Assembly (NCBI GenBank): GCA_002401545.1
Contig: NVTJ01000112.1
Span: 1,254 to 7,325, forward strand
DNA length: 6,072 nucleotides
Reading direction: 5' to 3'
From: Alphaproteobacteria bacterium
GTDB lineage: Bacteria > Pseudomonadota > Alphaproteobacteria > Sphingomonadales > Emcibacteraceae
Part shown: piece after piece, positions 5,885 to 6,072 of the stretch
Position numbering within the stretch: the stretch's first letter is position 1
How the letters are laid out: each line of letters begins with the position of its first letter
Notes under the pieces: model-generated
Database searches by the model: none
What the model was told of the DNA's origin: nothing
Seen by the model: the letters and a program-made list of their open reading frames with translations, nothing else
Program-made: the position numbers and the translations under genes

Positions 5885-6072
5885 CTATACGGACTGGAGG
5901 CCGAAATCCCTGATTTTCATCAGCAATTCACGGTTCTTTGGCAGCGTTTCAAGGGCTTTCTCTGTCATAGCCCGATTCATGTCAAAATCTTTCAGAAACA
6001 ATAGTCTCTCCTCCGGGTTTTCGTTGTCACCGGCAAAGTCATATGACGATCCCATGCCAAAATACACATATT
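5885..6072 (-). CDS. C-terminal fragment of a probable tryptophan halogenase (start off right edge)
   Basis: The frame is open from the right edge to a TAG at 5885-5887, giving about 62 C-terminal residues. The in-frame GTG at 6067 is internal, because the reading frame continues upstream through a Tyr codon to the edge. The visible part reads YFGMGSSYDF near the edge, then a charged helical tail (FDMNRAMTEKALETLPKNRE). Flavin-dependent tryptophan halogenases of marine bacteria often end with a comparable YGMG-type motif followed by a helix ending in a LP-x-H/N-x-E stretch. The adjacency to SapC, a usual partner of these halogenases, supports this. The FAD-binding GxGxxG and the WxWxIP motif would lie outside the window and cannot be checked, so the call is tentative. 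A cupin-like or unrelated protein is the alternative. Confidence 0.5.
   Translation of the reverse strand, partial: YVYFGMGSSYDFAGDNENPEERLLFLKDFDMNRAMTEKALETLPKNRELLMKIRDFGLQSV

Noticed and set aside
6067..6069. GTG at 6067 as the start of a separate 60-residue gene
   Set aside because: The reading frame stays open to the window edge, no ribosome site can be assessed, and the fragment looks like the C-terminus of a larger protein.

Overview
The window reads as chromosomal DNA of a moderate- to low-GC proteobacterium. An alphaproteobacterium of the Kordiimonadales/Emcibacterales type is my best guess. This rests on a SapC-like gene next to a likely flavin-dependent tryptophan halogenase, a pairing common in marine Alpha- and Gammaproteobacteria, and on a DecR-like Lrp regulator. 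The assignment is inference; there is no rRNA or other phylogenetic marker here. I found no tRNA, CRISPR array, complete mobile element or phage gene.

Layout. (1) Positions 1-1403, minus strand: a large CapA-family metallophosphatase-like protein with a signal peptide and an N-terminal beta-sandwich domain. It is cut by the left edge. (2) 1502-2401, minus strand: a LysR-type regulator 98 bp upstream of capA and in the same direction. (3) 2402-2703: an AT-rich divergent control region with candidate promoters in both directions and two short inverted repeats. (4) 2704-3171, plus strand: an Lrp/AsnC regulator closely resembling Escherichia coli DecR (YbaO), the cysteine-responsive activator. 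(5) 3221-4933, plus strand: a 570-residue PLP enzyme of the class V aminotransferase / cysteine desulfurase fold, 49 bp after the regulator and probably co-transcribed. (6) 4934-5070: a convergent, AT-rich gap with no clear terminator. (7) 5071-5844, minus strand: a SapC-family protein with an in-frame 21-bp tandem duplication near its C-terminus. (8) 5885-6072, minus strand: the C-terminal end of a gene entering from the right edge, probably a tryptophan halogenase, 40 bp upstream of sapC and so likely in one operon with it.

How the genes may work together. The DecR-like regulator and the desulfurase-fold enzyme form the most coherent unit. By analogy with DecR and its cysteine-desulfidase target, I infer a cysteine-sensing, sulfur-mobilising or cysteine-detoxifying pair, perhaps with input from the divergent LysR protein. 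The CapA-like protein is predicted to be exported and to act on the cell envelope or an exopolymer. The halogenase-SapC pair belongs to a widespread but poorly understood gene neighbourhood usually linked to TonB-dependent uptake; the rest would lie to the right of this window.
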